From Atopsyche davidsoni (Eukaryota > Arthropoda > Insecta > Trichoptera > Hydrobiosidae), in contig JAILWY010000012.1 in assembly GCA_022113835.1 (NCBI GenBank), forward strand, positions 10,044,001 to 10,108,000: a stretch of DNA of 64,000 nucleotides, given 5' to 3'. The notes beneath the pieces are model-generated. The model did no database searches, was not told the DNA's origin, and saw nothing but the letters and a program-made list of their open reading frames with translations. This document shows positions 62,150 through 64,000 of the stretch, one piece after another. The position numbers were made by a program, and so were the translations under genes. Within the stretch, counting starts at the first letter, position 1. The number at the start of each line of letters is the position of its first letter.

Positions 62150-62688
62150 GATTGAAGTTATTTATTTTTAATAAATTTGTATTCGTTCAAAGCCTGTGCT
62201 TTCAGGTTATCGAATCTTGGCGTTTTGTTTTAAAGACGCGGTCAATTTAAAAATTTAACCAACTCACGCATCACAACTCGAAAGCCCAATAAATAGACAT
62301 AGACTACAAAATATTTACAAAGTATAGACAAAAATATAACTGATACTAAATGTATATTGTAGTAAAAACAAAATAATAGAAGAGTGTATCAATGATTTAT
62401 TTATGCTTTATACTCAAAGATTTATACATTTTGTTTCTTCAAACTCAAGGTTTATATCGGATTACGATATAATTTTTAAAAAATTCTCTTTGATAATTTT
62501 TTTCGGTCATGTTGTCAGGTTTGTAAAATCAGTAGTAATCAAACGTCAAAACTTTAAAAAAAACTACCGTTTGCCATGCTTGTTTAAATTAGGATATGTC
62601 ATGAATGCAGAATTGTCATATACCATTTGAAGATATATAAATATATCTGAGAGCATTTTTCTACTTACGAAATTATAAAACTACTGAA
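62150..62688. promoter_or_regulatory. Shared upstream region of BAP18 and NUFIP1 (head to head)
   Basis: The two start codons face away from each other across 539 bp. No other gene is evident, so the region must hold both 5' UTRs and most likely a bidirectional promoter. It is AT-rich with no TATA/initiator pair that I could defend, which is common for housekeeping promoters. Open frames inside it look spurious. Confidence 0.5.
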
Positions 62689-64000
62689 ATGAACTTTCCT
62701 CAGACACGACAGCGCTTTTCGAGGCCTCGATCATCTAATTTCCCTAGAGGACAAGGTGATTGGAAAATGCCTAGAGCGCCCTTTGTGCAAAGATTCCGTC
62801 CACCACATTTACGCCCACCATTTGGTATGACACCAGAAGGTTTTCAGTTACCAGGACACATGCAAGCACCGCCTATGTTCGGTCCAAGAGGTGCCACGAT
62901 TCCTCCTCGGTTGATGTTCCAACCTCGAACTCAACATTATCAAGATATGAATGAAAGTAATAATTGGTGTGAGACATGTGACAGAGGGTTTAAGTCATTA
63001 CAACATTTGGAGACTCATAAATTAGAACATCAGGTATACATCACTTATTTTAATTTAAATCCTCATTAAATTTGAACGTTGAATCTTGTTATTTTAATTT
63101 TTTTTATATACCTTGATCACTGTTAATAAAAAACTTACCAGCCTTATCTCATAAGCTGCCAACTAAAACTATGTAAATCTCTTTTACTGTTGCATTTGAA
63201 TTCCATTAAATTAAAACATAGACCATAAAATAAACTACATATATCCTGTACAAAATAAGAAAATGTAGTTTAGCTTTTATGATATTAAACTTCATCCATC
63301 CATATTATGTACTATTTAATCTTATTAAAAAAAAACAATTTATTTTATTTTTACTTATTTCATTTCAGCAATAAGTCTTTGATCTAAGCTGCTGTATAAA
63401 AAAACTTTATATGTACGATGTGGGTATTAATAATTGAAAAATTATTATATATTTTTTTTATTACTTTCAATTCCAGAAATGTGGTATAGATGGGTGCGAG
63501 TTTGTTGCTCATTCAAAACTAGTTACATTGCACATACAAATGCAACACAGCACAGGATTATACAACAAAATAAGAAATATTAACACTCCTGAAGACATTG
63601 ACAATTGGATTAAAGAAAGGAAAAAAAATTACCCCAGCAGGGAGAACATTGAAAAGAAAAAGGCTCAACATAAAGAGTGTTTTGAGCGAGGAGAAAAACT
63701 TAGGGGTGACAAAGGAAGATTTAATCGTAAAAATAAACAGGAAAAATGTAAGTTTTCAAAAAAATATATTGACACTGAAAAGAGAAATTCATTTAGCTGC
63801 TACTTGATTATTTTTTATAGTTAATCGATGTTTGTAAAGTGAAGTCACGATTTTGCAAAAAAAAATTATATACTCTAAAACCTCATGTTTTAAAAATTAT
63901 GAAATGATCCCAAATTACATCTCAATTTCACATCATAAAAATTGTGATTTTTTTTCATTTTTAAACATGGCAGTTGAGTAATTTCTCATTTCCAGAAGCA
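62689..64000 (+). CDS. NUFIP1: NUFIP1, 5' part, runs off the window
   Basis: Exon 1 is 62689-63033 (115 codons, phase 0, donor CAG|GTATAC). Exon 2 is 63477-63747 (acceptor TTCCAG, donor GTAAGT, leaving one base of a codon). The N-terminus is rich in Arg, Pro, Gly and Phe. A C2H2 finger starts at WCETCDRGFKSLQHLETHKLEH (C-x2-C-x12-H-x3-H). It is followed by a second, looser finger beginning KCGIDGCEF (C-x4-C-x11-H-x4-H). The NUFIP1 signature follows: NINTPEDIDNWIKERKKNYP, then ENIEKKKAQHKECFERGEKL. NUFIP1 is a nuclear RNA-binding factor that works with the R2TP complex to assemble box C/D snoRNPs. The next exon begins at the extreme right edge; see the note on its acceptor. The remaining C-terminal half lies outside the window. 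Confidence 0.9.
63993..64000 (+). other. Tandem (NAGNAG) 3' splice site of NUFIP1 exon 3
   Basis: The window ends in TTCTCATTTCCAGAAGCA, so two acceptors are possible, after CAG (63995) or after AAG (63998). Exon 2 leaves a single T. Joining at the first site gives TAA, a stop; joining at the second gives TCA (Ser) and keeps the frame. The second site is therefore the one expected for full-length protein, if this is the true exon 3 boundary. Confidence 0.45.

Noticed and set aside
1..64000. CRISPR arrays, bacterial operons, riboswitches
   Set aside because: The window is eukaryotic, and no regularly spaced direct repeats of that kind were seen.

Overview
The window reads as insect nuclear DNA, most likely from a moth or butterfly. 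It is A+T-rich (by eye about two thirds A+T), its genes are split by short introns, and it carries an insect-specific Osiris gene, a cecropia/mariner-like transposase relic, tRNA-derived short repeats and LINE reverse-transcriptase fossils. The lepidopteran assignment is an inference from repeat style and composition.

Positions 1 to about 54,400 hold no protein-coding gene that I can support. This gene desert has a repeated texture: AT-rich DNA broken roughly every 1 to 2 kb by GC- and CpG-rich islands of about 80 to 400 bp. Many islands contain inverted repeats, G-quadruplex-like runs, or CRE-, NF-kappaB- or ETS-like motifs. It looks like the cis-regulatory landscape of a gene lying outside the window, or of an unannotated non-coding RNA, but sequence alone cannot show that. 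Mobile-element debris lies at 12.6-13.5 kb (three or more elements, one nested in another), 19.9 kb, 28.0-28.4 kb, 29.5-29.9 kb, 33.5-33.7 kb, 44.6-45.0 kb and 51.4-51.5 kb. Two unassigned hairpins at 47.5 and 48.8 kb have the size and shape of microRNA precursors.

Positions 54.4 to 64.0 kb are gene-dense. In order they hold an Osiris-family (DUF1676) gene on the minus strand with a textbook TATA/initiator promoter; BCDIN3D, an RNA 5'-monophosphate methyltransferase, on the plus strand; BAP18, a chromatin-complex subunit with a SANT/Myb domain, on the minus strand; and the 5' part of NUFIP1, a box C/D snoRNP assembly factor, on the plus strand, running off the right edge. The BAP18 and NUFIP1 start codons are about 540 bp apart, head to head. 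The last three genes look like housekeeping genes for RNA and chromatin. The Osiris gene is a different class, normally used by cuticle-secreting epidermis, and it lies next to the desert.

Exon boundaries for Osiris, BAP18 and NUFIP1 were worked out from splice sites and reading phase. The resulting proteins are continuous: 261 aa for Osiris, 165 aa for BAP18, and the first 205 aa of NUFIP1.
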